A program made the translations under genes and the position numbers. Of a stretch of 8,792 nt of DNA, positions 1-4,837 are shown one piece after another (the first letter of the stretch is position 1; the number at the start of each line of letters is the position of its first letter). This stretch comes from Actinomycetes bacterium (GTDB taxonomy: Bacteria > Actinomycetota > Thermoleophilia > BMS3ABIN01). The notes under the pieces were generated by a model that worked only from the letters and a program-made list of their open reading frames with translations, made no database searches and had not been told where the DNA came from. Location of the stretch: positions 1 to 8,792 of the forward strand of contig JAJYIN010000080.1 of the NCBI GenBank assembly GCA_021790075.1, in the 5' to 3' direction.

Positions 1-166
1 GTCCGGCGCCATGGTTTCTTCCGATGTTCAACGCCGCCAGCTTCGGCGCGCATCGCCGCCAAGTTTAACATAATGGGGACAGCCACACAGCTTGAGGCTG
101 GCTGCATAACTTAATGGGGGCGGCCCCCATCCGTCATTTCATTTTGCGCGGTTGCCCGCGCCGGAC
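1..166. other. Left-edge stretch without a supportable gene
   Basis: I see no gene with both a start and a ribosome binding site here. All three plus frames are open at the left edge and close at 68, 71 and 114, so the 3' end of a truncated gene cannot be excluded, but none is recognisable. Around 70-110 there is a GGGGACAGCC stretch followed by an imperfect hairpin (CAGCC at 79-83 with GGCTG near 96-100). A TAATGGGG-type string occurs twice, near 71 and 112. This could be the end of a repeat or mobile element, but that is inference from pattern only. Confidence 0.3.
114..130 (-). terminator. Possible terminator hairpin of the SHOCT cluster
   Basis: A perfect 7-bp inverted repeat, ATGGGGG-CGG-CCCCCAT, lies 36 nt beyond the stop of the last SHOCT gene. 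On the minus strand it is followed by ATTAAG rather than a clean U-run, so it is a weak intrinsic terminator or simply an mRNA-end stabilising stem. Confidence 0.35.
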
Positions 167-448
167 TCAAGTCGAGAGATCCTTTTTCTTCTCTTCGTAC
201 TCCGTCTTTTCAATCTCGCCGGCGGCAAAACGCCTTTTAAGAACATCCAGCGGAGTCTCCACGCCGGCGGCGCCGCCGCCGGCAACTGCCGGGGTGTAGT
301 GCCGGTGACGAACCAGCCACACGATCATTACCACAATACCGACTATGATCGCCGCCCAAAGCGCTATCATGGCGATACCGCCGATAATATGGGCGCCGGC
401 AAAGTGATGGCCAACTCCCCATCCGAATCGGTGAAATCCGCGTCTCAT
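167..448 (-). CDS. SHOCT-domain small membrane protein (third of three)
   Basis: 93-residue protein with a Gly/His-rich N-terminus, one hydrophobic membrane segment at about residues 22-45 followed by basic residues (RHRH), an Ala/Gly-rich linker, and a C-terminal SHOCT motif at about 65-92 (PLDVLKRRFAAGEIEKTEYEEKKKDL). SHOCT is a short C-terminal domain known from many bacterial membrane proteins and thought to mediate oligomerisation or partner contacts; no enzymatic function is known. The start is set by AGGAGGT 8 nt before the ATG at 448. It is the last of three paralogous genes on this strand, separated from its upstream neighbour by about 150 nt that contain two strong hairpins, so it may be expressed differently from the other two. 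Confidence 0.85.
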   Translation of the reverse strand: MRRGFHRFGWGVGHHFAGAHIIGGIAMIALWAAIIVGIVVMIVWLVRHRHYTPAVAGGGAAGVETPLDVLKRRFAAGEIEKTEYEEKKKDLST

Positions 449-468
449 TTACAGTTACCTCCTGAGCC

Positions 469-488
469 GCCGCGCCGCGGAGCGCGGC
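469..488. repeat. GC-rich inverted repeat in the leader of the third SHOCT gene
   Basis: GCCGCGC (469-475) and GCGCGGC (482-488) form a perfect 7-bp stem with a 6-nt loop, about 10 nt upstream of the AGGAGGT ribosome binding site of the gene starting at 448. A stem this close to the site could influence translation or transcript stability; the role is inferred. Confidence 0.4.
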
Positions 489-505
489 CGATCGAATTTC
501 AGAAG

Positions 506-535
506 TTTGGCGCACCCAAACCGCGGTGCGCCAAA
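506..535. repeat. Perfect 11-bp inverted repeat between SHOCT genes
   Basis: TTTGGCGCACC (506-516) and GGTGCGCCAAA (525-535) form a perfect 11-bp stem with an 8-nt loop. It lies between the stop of the second SHOCT gene and the start of the third. Neither strand has a following U-run, so it is more likely an mRNA processing or stabilising stem, or a protein-binding palindrome, than a classical terminator. Confidence 0.5.
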
Positions 536-599
536 TCCTACCTGATGAAATTCTCTCTTACTCAGGTAAACAAATAGTAAAAGGAATATTAAGGATTGT

Positions 600-866
600 T
601 CAGGATATCAGGTCCCTTTTTTTCTCCTCGAATTCGGCCTTATCGATCTCACCGCGGGCGTATCTCGCCTTGAGAATGTCAAGCGCCGATTCGCCCCGGC
701 CTGCCGCCGGTGGACCGGCCGCGGCGCCGCCCTGCGTCTGGCGCACCAGCCAGACCACCAGCAGCACTACCGCGATGATGATAGCAACCCAGAGGATCAT
801 CATGATGGTCATCCCGATGATGCCGCCGGTGCCCCAGCCGGAATCCCAACCCCATCCGTTCATCAT
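600..866 (-). CDS. SHOCT-domain small membrane protein (second of three)
   Basis: 88-residue protein. An N-terminal Gly/Trp-rich stretch (GWGWDSGWGTGG) precedes a long hydrophobic segment at about residues 16-42, then a Gly/Ala/Pro linker and a C-terminal SHOCT motif (ALDILKARYARGEIDKAEFEEKKRDL). The layout matches its two neighbours, so it is a paralogue. An upstream GTG at 875 is in frame, but it overlaps the AAGGAG ribosome binding site. The first ATG at 866 has ideal 8-nt spacing and is preferred. It lies 42 nt downstream of the first SHOCT gene and is probably co-transcribed with it. It most likely sits in the cytoplasmic membrane with the SHOCT tail on one face; the function is unknown. 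Confidence 0.85.
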   Translation of the reverse strand: MMNGWGWDSGWGTGGIIGMTIMMILWVAIIIAVVLLVVWLVRQTQGGAAAGPPAAGRGESALDILKARYARGEIDKAEFEEKKRDLIS

Positions 867-908
867 TTCAATCACTCCTTCGTTGATGGATTCGAACCGC
901 CTGCGTCG

Positions 909-1106
909 TTACAGCAAGTCTTTCCGGCGCTCAAGGTATTCAATCCTGTTAATCTCTCCCCGGGCGTAACGTTTCGCCAGTGTCTCCAGCGGAGTGTCCG
1001 CATGAGCCGCGGCCGTTTCCGGCGGGTGGCCGTCGCCGTATGCCCGGTTATGTGGCAAAAGGGTGAACAAGAGCACAACCACGATGACTATGAAAACCAG
1101 TCCCAT
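909..1106 (-). CDS. SHOCT-domain small membrane protein (first of three)
   Basis: 65-residue protein with a hydrophobic N-terminal segment (residues 3-18, rich in Val, Ile and Leu), a short polar linker, and a SHOCT motif filling the C-terminal half (PLETLAKRYARGEINRIEYLERRKDLL). It is the shortest of the three paralogues and lacks their Gly/Trp-rich N-terminus. An in-frame TTG 15 nt upstream (1121) falls in the GGAGG ribosome binding region. The ATG at 1106 lies about 8 nt after GGAGG and is the better start. It is the promoter-proximal gene of the minus-strand cluster. Confidence 0.8.
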   Translation of the reverse strand: MGLVFIVIVVVLLFTLLPHNRAYGDGHPPETAAAHADTPLETLAKRYARGEINRIEYLERRKDLL

Positions 1107-1180
1107 TTTTTCTTCCTCCAATCGTCTGTTATGCGTTCACCAGATGCAGCGCCATGGTGGTGCTGCGCATCTCTGATGAT

Positions 1181-1209
1181 CCAGTAATATTCTCCCCTGC
1201 CATAATCAA
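1181..1209 (-). promoter_or_regulatory. Candidate promoter of the SHOCT cluster
   Basis: On the minus strand, TTGATT (1209-1204) is followed after 17 nt by TACTGG (1186-1181). The -10 match is poor, so this is only a candidate. Downstream, in the leader, AGATGC/GCATCT (1142-1147 and 1167-1172) with an inner AGC/GCT pair forms an imperfect hairpin. Confidence 0.2.
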
Positions 1210-1264
1210 GAAACGGTGAAGCATTTATTAAGAATCAGTAAAGGCCGCGCGCCGGACAGGGTAC

Positions 1265-1293
1265 TTGATTTCAACCGGGGAGTAGCGGAAAAT
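1265..1293 (+). promoter_or_regulatory. Candidate sigma-70 type promoter of the lipoprotein gene
   Basis: TTGATT (1265-1270), a 17-nt spacer, then GAAAAT (1288-1293). This would start transcription near 1300 and leave a leader of about 35 nt before the lipoprotein ATG. Spacing is ideal but each hexamer matches consensus at only four positions. Confidence 0.3.
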
Positions 1294-1334
1294 GTCATTC
1301 CCCTGTTGTAACGGGCACACAACCAGGAGGAGAA

Positions 1335-1874
1335 ATGAAGGTCAATAAAGGGCGGCTCCGCCTTCCCGGAGCCATGCTCGCCGCCCTGCTGCTGGTTCTG
1401 GCCGTTTCTGCCTGCGGCAGCAGCACCGGCGGCAATGCCGGGGACACTCAGGCCGCCGGCCAGAATGGCGGCCCGGATCAGATCGACGCATGCTCCATCG
1501 TGACCCAGCAGGACGCGACACAGCTGTTCGGCAAACCCGCCAGCCCCCAGCAGGCCCAGCTTAACGTGGACCCGAACATGCTGGGAGAATGCCTGTGGAC
1601 CTGGGACACGCAGACGTCCAACCAACTGCTCCAGTTCCGCATCTGGAACGGACCCCAGTACTACGGCAACCCGCCGGCCGACTCCCAGCCGCTTGACATC
1701 GGCGACAAGGGATATACCCGGAAGAACGAGTTTTCCGGGGTCACGATCGAATGGGTCCAGAACGGCAAGACCATCACGCTGGACTACAGCACTATCGGCT
1801 CCGATGTCCCTAACGCCGCCACAAAGTCAGATGCGGTCAAAAACCTGGCCCAGAAAGCCTCCCAGCAGATGTGA
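1335..1874 (+). CDS. Secreted lipoprotein resembling the DUF3558 family
   Basis: 179-residue protein. The basic N-terminus (MKVNKGRLR) is followed by a hydrophobic stretch and a lipobox ending V-S-A-C at Cys27, so it should be lipidated and anchored on the outer face of the cytoplasmic membrane. A low-complexity Gly/Ser/Gln/Asn linker runs to about residue 50. The compact domain beginning DACSIVTQQDATQLFGKP, with a second Cys in GECLWTWDT, resembles DUF3558-type lipoproteins, in which two cysteines flank the first part of the fold; the function of that family is unknown. The pattern DIGDKGY...EWVQNGKTITLDY fits the C-terminal beta strands. GGAGGAG 5 nt before the ATG sets the start. It is divergent from the SHOCT cluster and probably monocistronic. 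The family assignment is from memory of motif layout, not a search. Confidence 0.75.
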   Translation: MKVNKGRLRLPGAMLAALLLVLAVSACGSSTGGNAGDTQAAGQNGGPDQIDACSIVTQQDATQLFGKPASPQQAQLNVDPNMLGECLWTWDTQTSNQLLQFRIWNGPQYYGNPPADSQPLDIGDKGYTRKNEFSGVTIEWVQNGKTITLDYSTIGSDVPNAATKSDAVKNLAQKASQQM

Positions 1875-2009
1875 TTACTGCTCTGCGGCCGGGACAGCGG
1901 GTATCTGCGCCAGCGCCTCGCGGAAAACTTCATAGGCGCACACTATTTTAAACCAATTGCAATAACAGGGGCCGCATTCATTATTTGAGGCAATAGTAGG
2001 TGCCGTCAA
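1875..2009 (-). CDS. Possible small cysteine-containing ORF overlapping a DUF2769-like gene
   Basis: A frame open from a TTG at 2009 to a TAA at 1875-1877 encodes 44 residues, including ECGPCYCNWFKIVCAYEVF and an Ala/Pro-rich tail. GGGAGG lies 9 nt before the TTG, but this is inside the 3' end of the upstream DUF2769-like gene, which it overlaps by 29 nt. Its stop directly abuts the stop of the convergent lipoprotein gene. Third codon positions are GC-rich like the neighbours. It may be a real coupled small gene, a C-terminal extension displaced by a frameshift, or chance. Confidence 0.22.
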   Translation of the reverse strand: MTAPTIASNNECGPCYCNWFKIVCAYEVFREALAQIPAVPAAEQ

Positions 2010-2361
2010 GTCCGTGCGCTTCCCAGACGGCGCAGGTGGGACACTGGCAAATCTGCTTTTTATTCAAATCTCCGCAGTCTGACCCGCCAACCGTTCCGGA
2101 GCAGAACAGTTCTTTCATGTCAACTGATTTTGGTTCTTGGAAGCCGAGCTCGCGACCGATGCCGCTGTTCTCCAGTGCCCCCATCTCCATTTCATAAGCC
2201 TCAGGATGGTCATGATACCGCTCCAGCACTTTCCCGACCGCCTTCCTGGTTTCCACCCACTTTTCCTGCTTGGCGCCGATACAGGCGCTGCCTGTCTCGA
2301 CCGGGCAGACCGGGCAGAGACACTTGGCATAATTGCTGATGTTGAGAACGACGGCCGCCAT
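1981..2361 (-). CDS. Ten-cysteine protein resembling DUF2769 (second gene of pair)
   Basis: 126-residue soluble protein with ten cysteines in two clusters: CLCPVCPV with a following AC near residues 14-26, and FCSGTVGGSDCGDL, ICQCPTC and YYCLK in the C-terminal part. The order CxCxxC...C...CxxxxxxxC...CxCxxC...YYC is shared with the adjacent upstream gene and resembles DUF2769, a family of unknown function. The spacing suggests metal or Fe-S binding, which is inference. Between the clusters lies a helical segment (QEKWVETRKAVGKVLERYHDHPEAY) absent from its upstream neighbour. An in-frame codon at 2415 gives a longer reading. The ATG at 2361 is preferred because AGGAGGTGG lies about 9 nt before it. 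It starts 4 nt after the upstream gene's stop, so translation is probably coupled. Confidence 0.75.
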   Translation of the reverse strand: MAAVVLNISNYAKCLCPVCPVETGSACIGAKQEKWVETRKAVGKVLERYHDHPEAYEMEMGALENSGIGRELGFQEPKSVDMKELFCSGTVGGSDCGDLNKKQICQCPTCAVWEAHGLDGTYYCLK

Positions 2362-2365
2362 CTGG

Positions 2366-2677
2366 TCATCCCACCTCCTCAGCGCTGCCCAGCAGGCAAT
2401 AATAACTCTTACCAAGCCCTTCTCTCATCAGGAGGGGACACGCCGGGCACAGACATTTGAGACGGCCACTGAGATCGCCACAGTAAGATATCCCCACGGC
2501 GCAGTATATGCCCGGCATTGTTTCCGGCGGCGGCATCAGACCTTCTTTCTCGATCGCTTCCGCATGCGGCGCCAGCGCTTCCTCGAGTTCCCGCACGCAG
2601 GCGCTCGCGCGGTTCACCGGGCAGCCGCCGCACAAGCACATGTTAAAGGAATCACGGTTGTAAGCGACCCGCGCCAT
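2366..2677 (-). CDS. Ten-cysteine protein resembling DUF2769 (first gene of pair)
   Basis: 103-residue protein with the same cysteine framework as the gene that follows: MCLCGGCPV and SAC in the first 27 residues, then YCAVGISYCGDL, CLCPAC and YYCLL in the second half. The middle linker is shorter and Pro/Glu-rich. No Shine-Dalgarno is visible before the ATG at 2677. Its upstream 29 nt closely match those upstream of the third family member at 4729, so the start region is probably conserved and may give a leaderless or short-leader transcript. The ribosome binding site of the next gene lies inside this coding sequence. The function is unknown; cysteine spacing suggests metal or Fe-S binding. 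Confidence 0.75.
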   Translation of the reverse strand: MARVAYNRDSFNMCLCGGCPVNRASACVRELEEALAPHAEAIEKEGLMPPPETMPGIYCAVGISYCGDLSGRLKCLCPACPLLMREGLGKSYYCLLGSAEEVG

Positions 2678-2683
2678 AATGAT

Positions 2684-2712
2684 TTATTGACCGTATTAGT
2701 GGAATTAAACCC
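2684..2712 (-). repeat. Conserved upstream element, copy 1
   Basis: The 29 nt ending 6 nt before the ATG at 2677 (minus strand, from GGGTTTAATTCC to CGGTCAATAA) match 24 of 29 positions of the element upstream of the truncated family member at 4729. It contains TAATAC, a possible -10 hexamer. Conservation outside the reading frame points to a shared promoter or operator copied with the gene. Confidence 0.55.
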
Positions 2713-2815
2713 CGCTGGAAGAACCGCACCCCGCACGGCCCATCCAGCCTCCGCCTGCTTGCTCTCGCATCGCCCGCCCTTCCGCGGCCTGCTTGCACCC
2801 CGCACCAGATGTCTA

Positions 2816-2841
2816 GAGGGCGACCCCGCGGGGCCGCCCTC
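2816..2841. terminator. GC-rich palindrome, possible bidirectional terminator
   Basis: GAGGGCG (2816-2822) and CGCCCTC (2835-2841) flank the palindrome CCCCGCGGGG, giving a near-perfect 26-nt hairpin with one mismatched position. It lies 28 nt past the stop of the small peptide gene, at the end of the presumed cytochrome-peptide operon. No U-run follows on the minus strand (TAGACATC), so Rho-independent termination would be weak. Confidence 0.45.
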
Positions 2842-2869
2842 TTCCTGGAAATCAGTCTTTCTGCCGGGC

Positions 2870-3007
2870 TTATGAAGCCGGCGGCGGCGGAACGACGACG
2901 CTGCACTGCCAGTTGGCGCAGTCGAAAGTGATCTGCTTGAGGTTGTCAAGCTTCATCAATTGAGGCCGGTCGTACATTTTCCGCCGGCTGCTGTTTTCAT
3001 AGATCAT
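2870..3007 (-). CDS. Candidate RiPP precursor peptide with lasso-like leader
   Basis: A 45-residue ORF preceded by AAAGGATGA with AGGA about 8 nt before the ATG at 3007. Residues 12-27 read YDRPQLMKLDNLKQIT, which fits the leader consensus Y-x-x-P-x-L-x-x-L-x-x-L-x-x-x-T of lasso-peptide precursors, bound by the RRE (PqqD-like) domain in those systems; Asp replaces the usual Gly. After the Thr the tail is FDCANWQCSVVVPPPPAS, with two cysteines five apart and a tetraproline. No Asp or Glu sits at core position 7-9, so a classical lasso ring is not predicted. A Cys-Cys bond, thioether or another modification is possible. It starts 38 nt after the cytochrome gene on the same strand and is probably co-transcribed. 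No cyclase, protease or RRE gene lies in the window. An internal Met11 is an alternative start. Confidence 0.55.
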   Translation of the reverse strand: MIYENSSRRKMYDRPQLMKLDNLKQITFDCANWQCSVVVPPPPAS

Positions 3008-3045
3008 TCTCTCATCCTTTCATCCTGGTGCTGGACGGCCGCTTG

Positions 3046-4128
3046 TTAGCTGCCCGGATATGTTGTGGGATAGCTGAACAGAGCGCCGCCGCTCCCGGCA
3101 GTCGCATATACGGTGGTTTTGAAAGCAACCACTCCCGCAGGCACGTTGTACTGCAGCGTAAATTGACTGCTGCTGCCGGCGGCGACGTTGCCCAACGACA
3201 CCGGCATGGTAGTGGCGGCAGTGACGCCGCTGGTGCAAATCGAACCGGCGACGGTCAGGTTCTGGGCCGTGCCCGTGTTGACTGCATTGCTGATACGGTA
3301 GTCAACTGACAGCCTCCCGTTCTGATAATCAGCAAGGCTGGCCCAGTAGACACGCGTCTGGCTGAGTGACAGACCTGGCTCAACAGCCACCGAGGTGACC
3401 GTGGCCGCGGCGCCGTTGGTACCGTCAAGGGCCAGATCGCCTTGCGTGGGATCTCCATTGGGATAGATGCCGTACACATCCACCGAAGCATAATTGGCGG
3501 ATATGGCGCCTGCCGACGCGGTAACGTTAGTGGCGGGAAGGTTGCCGCTGGCGCCGGCCGTAACCGGAGCCCCCAGCGCGCTGCCGCTCAGGTATAGCTG
3601 TACCGGGGACCCGGGCACGAAACTCGCGCCAGTCAGGCTATTGCCGCTCAGGGAAAGGACGGGCCGCGTGACGTGGCTAAGGCTCATCACATAAGCCTCG
3701 GCGTCAGCAATCTGTTCCTGCGTGAGCAGGTTGCTGTCGCCAAAGGAGGGCATGGGTGCGGGAACTCCTCCCGGATTGGAGCCATGCTGGATGAACGGGT
3801 CGATGTTTCTGGCAAAGAGGGCCGGGTTGATGTCATAGAGTTGCGGATCGATTGAATAGTTCGGGTTGGGGTTCTGGACATCGTTTAGCCCGGGGAAAGC
3901 GCCGGTGGGCTCACCGTTGCTGCCATGACAGACGGCGCAATTGTTGTTGAACACGATTTGTCCCTGCGCGACATCTCCGTGCATGCCGGCGGCCGCGCCG
4001 GTAGTCGTATTGCCACTGCTGGGAATGGTTGATGAAGGGCCGCCATTATTTGCCAGTGCTGCCGCGGCGAATATCATGGCCAGCATTAATGCCAGGGCCA
4101 GAATGAGGAACTGCTTCTTTGTGGGCAA
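3046..4128 (-). CDS. Exported c-type cytochrome with large C-terminal non-haem domain
   Basis: 360-residue secreted protein. An N-terminal signal (KKQFLILALALMLAMIFAAAALA) is followed by a Ser/Thr/Gly linker and a class I cytochrome c domain. The haem attachment motif CAVCH is at residues 64-68, the likely distal ligand Met126 lies in PAPMPSFG, and the helix EQIADAEAYVMSLS closes the domain. The remaining 200 residues are Ser/Thr/Gly/Ala/Val-rich, low in charge and predicted beta; they look like Ig-like or cell-surface modules and have no second haem motif. An electron-transfer role outside the membrane is established for the cytochrome fold; partners are unknown. A GTG at 4137 is in frame but overlaps the AGGAGG ribosome binding site. 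The TTG at 4128 has 8-nt spacing and is preferred. The candidate RiPP precursor follows 38 nt downstream. Confidence 0.85.
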   Translation of the reverse strand: MPTKKQFLILALALMLAMIFAAAALANNGGPSSTIPSSGNTTTGAAAGMHGDVAQGQIVFNNNCAVCHGSNGEPTGAFPGLNDVQNPNPNYSIDPQLYDINPALFARNIDPFIQHGSNPGGVPAPMPSFGDSNLLTQEQIADAEAYVMSLSHVTRPVLSLSGNSLTGASFVPGSPVQLYLSGSALGAPVTAGASGNLPATNVTASAGAISANYASVDVYGIYPNGDPTQGDLALDGTNGAAATVTSVAVEPGLSLSQTRVYWASLADYQNGRLSVDYRISNAVNTGTAQNLTVAGSICTSGVTAATTMPVSLGNVAAGSSSQFTLQYNVPAGVVAFKTTVYATAGSGGALFSYPTTYPGS

Positions 4129-4140
4129 ATTTCCCACCTC

Positions 4141-4492
4141 CTAAAACTCGGAGTGTTTTCCAATTGTCAATGGGTTAGAGGGGAAAGAGCATATTTATAC
4201 ACACATATTCATACCTCCCATTCTGATGAGGTTGCCAAGGTTGCCTTGGGTATGAGTGGCGGCAGGAAGGCCGTCAAGAATTGATCTCAAGCCAATGAAG
4301 ATGTGAAATGGCGCGGGGAGAAACTAACGGGATGGAACTTCATGCTGTCGAGGATCACCCGAAGAGGATCATGCTGCTTGAGGAGCTTTATAGAATCGCT
4401 ATTACTCCTTTCTTGCCGATTTTGCGTATAAATCTTACCAGATTGGATTTATTAACAAAAATACCTGTCTCTTATCGGTCTCTGAAGCTCCG
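4141..4492. other. Intergenic region upstream of the cytochrome gene
   Basis: About 350 nt without a convincing gene. It must hold the cytochrome promoter on the minus strand, but I find no clean hexamer pair. A TTGACA at about 4168-4163 is too close to the ribosome binding site to serve as -35. A plus-strand frame 4332-4496 (54 residues, GGGGAG 11 nt before ATG) is possible but lacks GC-rich third positions. Two direct repeats, GAGGATCA at 4350-4357 and 4364-4371, lie within it. Confidence 0.4.
4235..4249. promoter_or_regulatory. Operator-like inverted repeat upstream of the cytochrome gene
   Basis: CCAAGG (4235-4240), TTG spacer, CCTTGG (4244-4249): a perfect 6-bp dyad about 107 nt before the TTG start of the cytochrome gene. 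Size and symmetry suit a dimeric regulator site. The regulator is unknown. Confidence 0.3.
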
Positions 4493-4729
4493 CTAATATG
4501 AAGTGCAGCGCCGACGCCTTCCGTATCTGCCCATCAGCTTTTCCGATTCACTGAAAGCCTCGGGATGGTCGTGGTACTGCTCCAGCACTTTCCCGACCGC
4601 CTTCCTGAATTCCACCCATTTTTCCTGCCTGGACCTGATGCAGGCGCTGGCCCGGTTCACCGGGCAGCCGCCGCACAGGCACGTATTATAGGCATCGCGG
4701 TTGTATCCGACTGCTGCCATACCTGGCAT
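4493..4729 (-). CDS. Truncated mosaic DUF2769-like gene
   Basis: 78-residue ORF. Residues 8-31 (GYNRDAYNTCLCGGCPVNRASACI) are nearly those of the gene starting at 2677. Residues 34-58 (QEKWVEFRKAVGKVLEQYHDHPEAF) are nearly those of the gene starting at 2361. The segment then ends in an Arg-rich tail (MGRYGRRRRCTSY) and a stop, without the C-terminal cysteine clusters. It therefore combines the front of one relative with the middle of the other and has lost the rest, probably by recombination followed by frameshift or deletion. The ATG at 4720 aligns with the relative's start; the ATG at 4729 is an alternative. No Shine-Dalgarno is visible. It may be a pseudogene or a single-cluster derivative. 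Confidence 0.6.
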   Translation of the reverse strand: MPGMAAVGYNRDAYNTCLCGGCPVNRASACIRSRQEKWVEFRKAVGKVLEQYHDHPEAFSESEKLMGRYGRRRRCTSY

Positions 4730-4731
4730 AG

Positions 4732-4760
4732 TTATTGACCGATTCAGTCGAACTAAACCC
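4732..4760 (-). repeat. Conserved upstream element, copy 2
   Basis: These 29 nt (minus strand, GGGTTTAGTTCG to CGGTCAATAA) match 24 of 29 positions of the element upstream of the DUF2769-like gene at 2677. Here the element ends 2 nt before the first ATG and 11 nt before the ATG that aligns between the two proteins. Confidence 0.55.
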
Positions 4761-4837
4761 GGAGACTGACGGCCGGCCGGATCTCGCTACCACAAATAGG
4801 CCATCGAAAAACCCTAATCAAAGACAGTTCCACCAGT

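Noticed and set aside
884..900. GGATTCGAACC resembling a reversed tRNA T-arm
   Set aside because: The flanking bases cannot form the 5-bp stem and no acceptor or anticodon arm is present.
1206..1625. Minus-strand open frame opposite the lipoprotein gene
   Set aside because: It lies antisense to a gene with a clear lipobox and ribosome binding site and shows no domain.
2333..2875. Plus-strand open frame of 180 residues antisense to the cysteine-rich genes
   Set aside because: It runs across an intergenic hairpin and opposite two well-supported genes. Composition is Arg/His/Pro-rich, as expected for an antisense frame.
4163..4168. TTGACA on the minus strand as a -35 box of the cytochrome gene
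   Set aside because: A -10 at normal spacing would coincide with the AGGAGG ribosome binding site, leaving no leader.
4332..4496. Possible plus-strand 54-residue ORF
   Set aside because: Spacing from GGGGAG to the ATG is long, codon use is unlike the neighbouring genes, and it converges into the truncated cysteine-rich gene. Kept only as a note.
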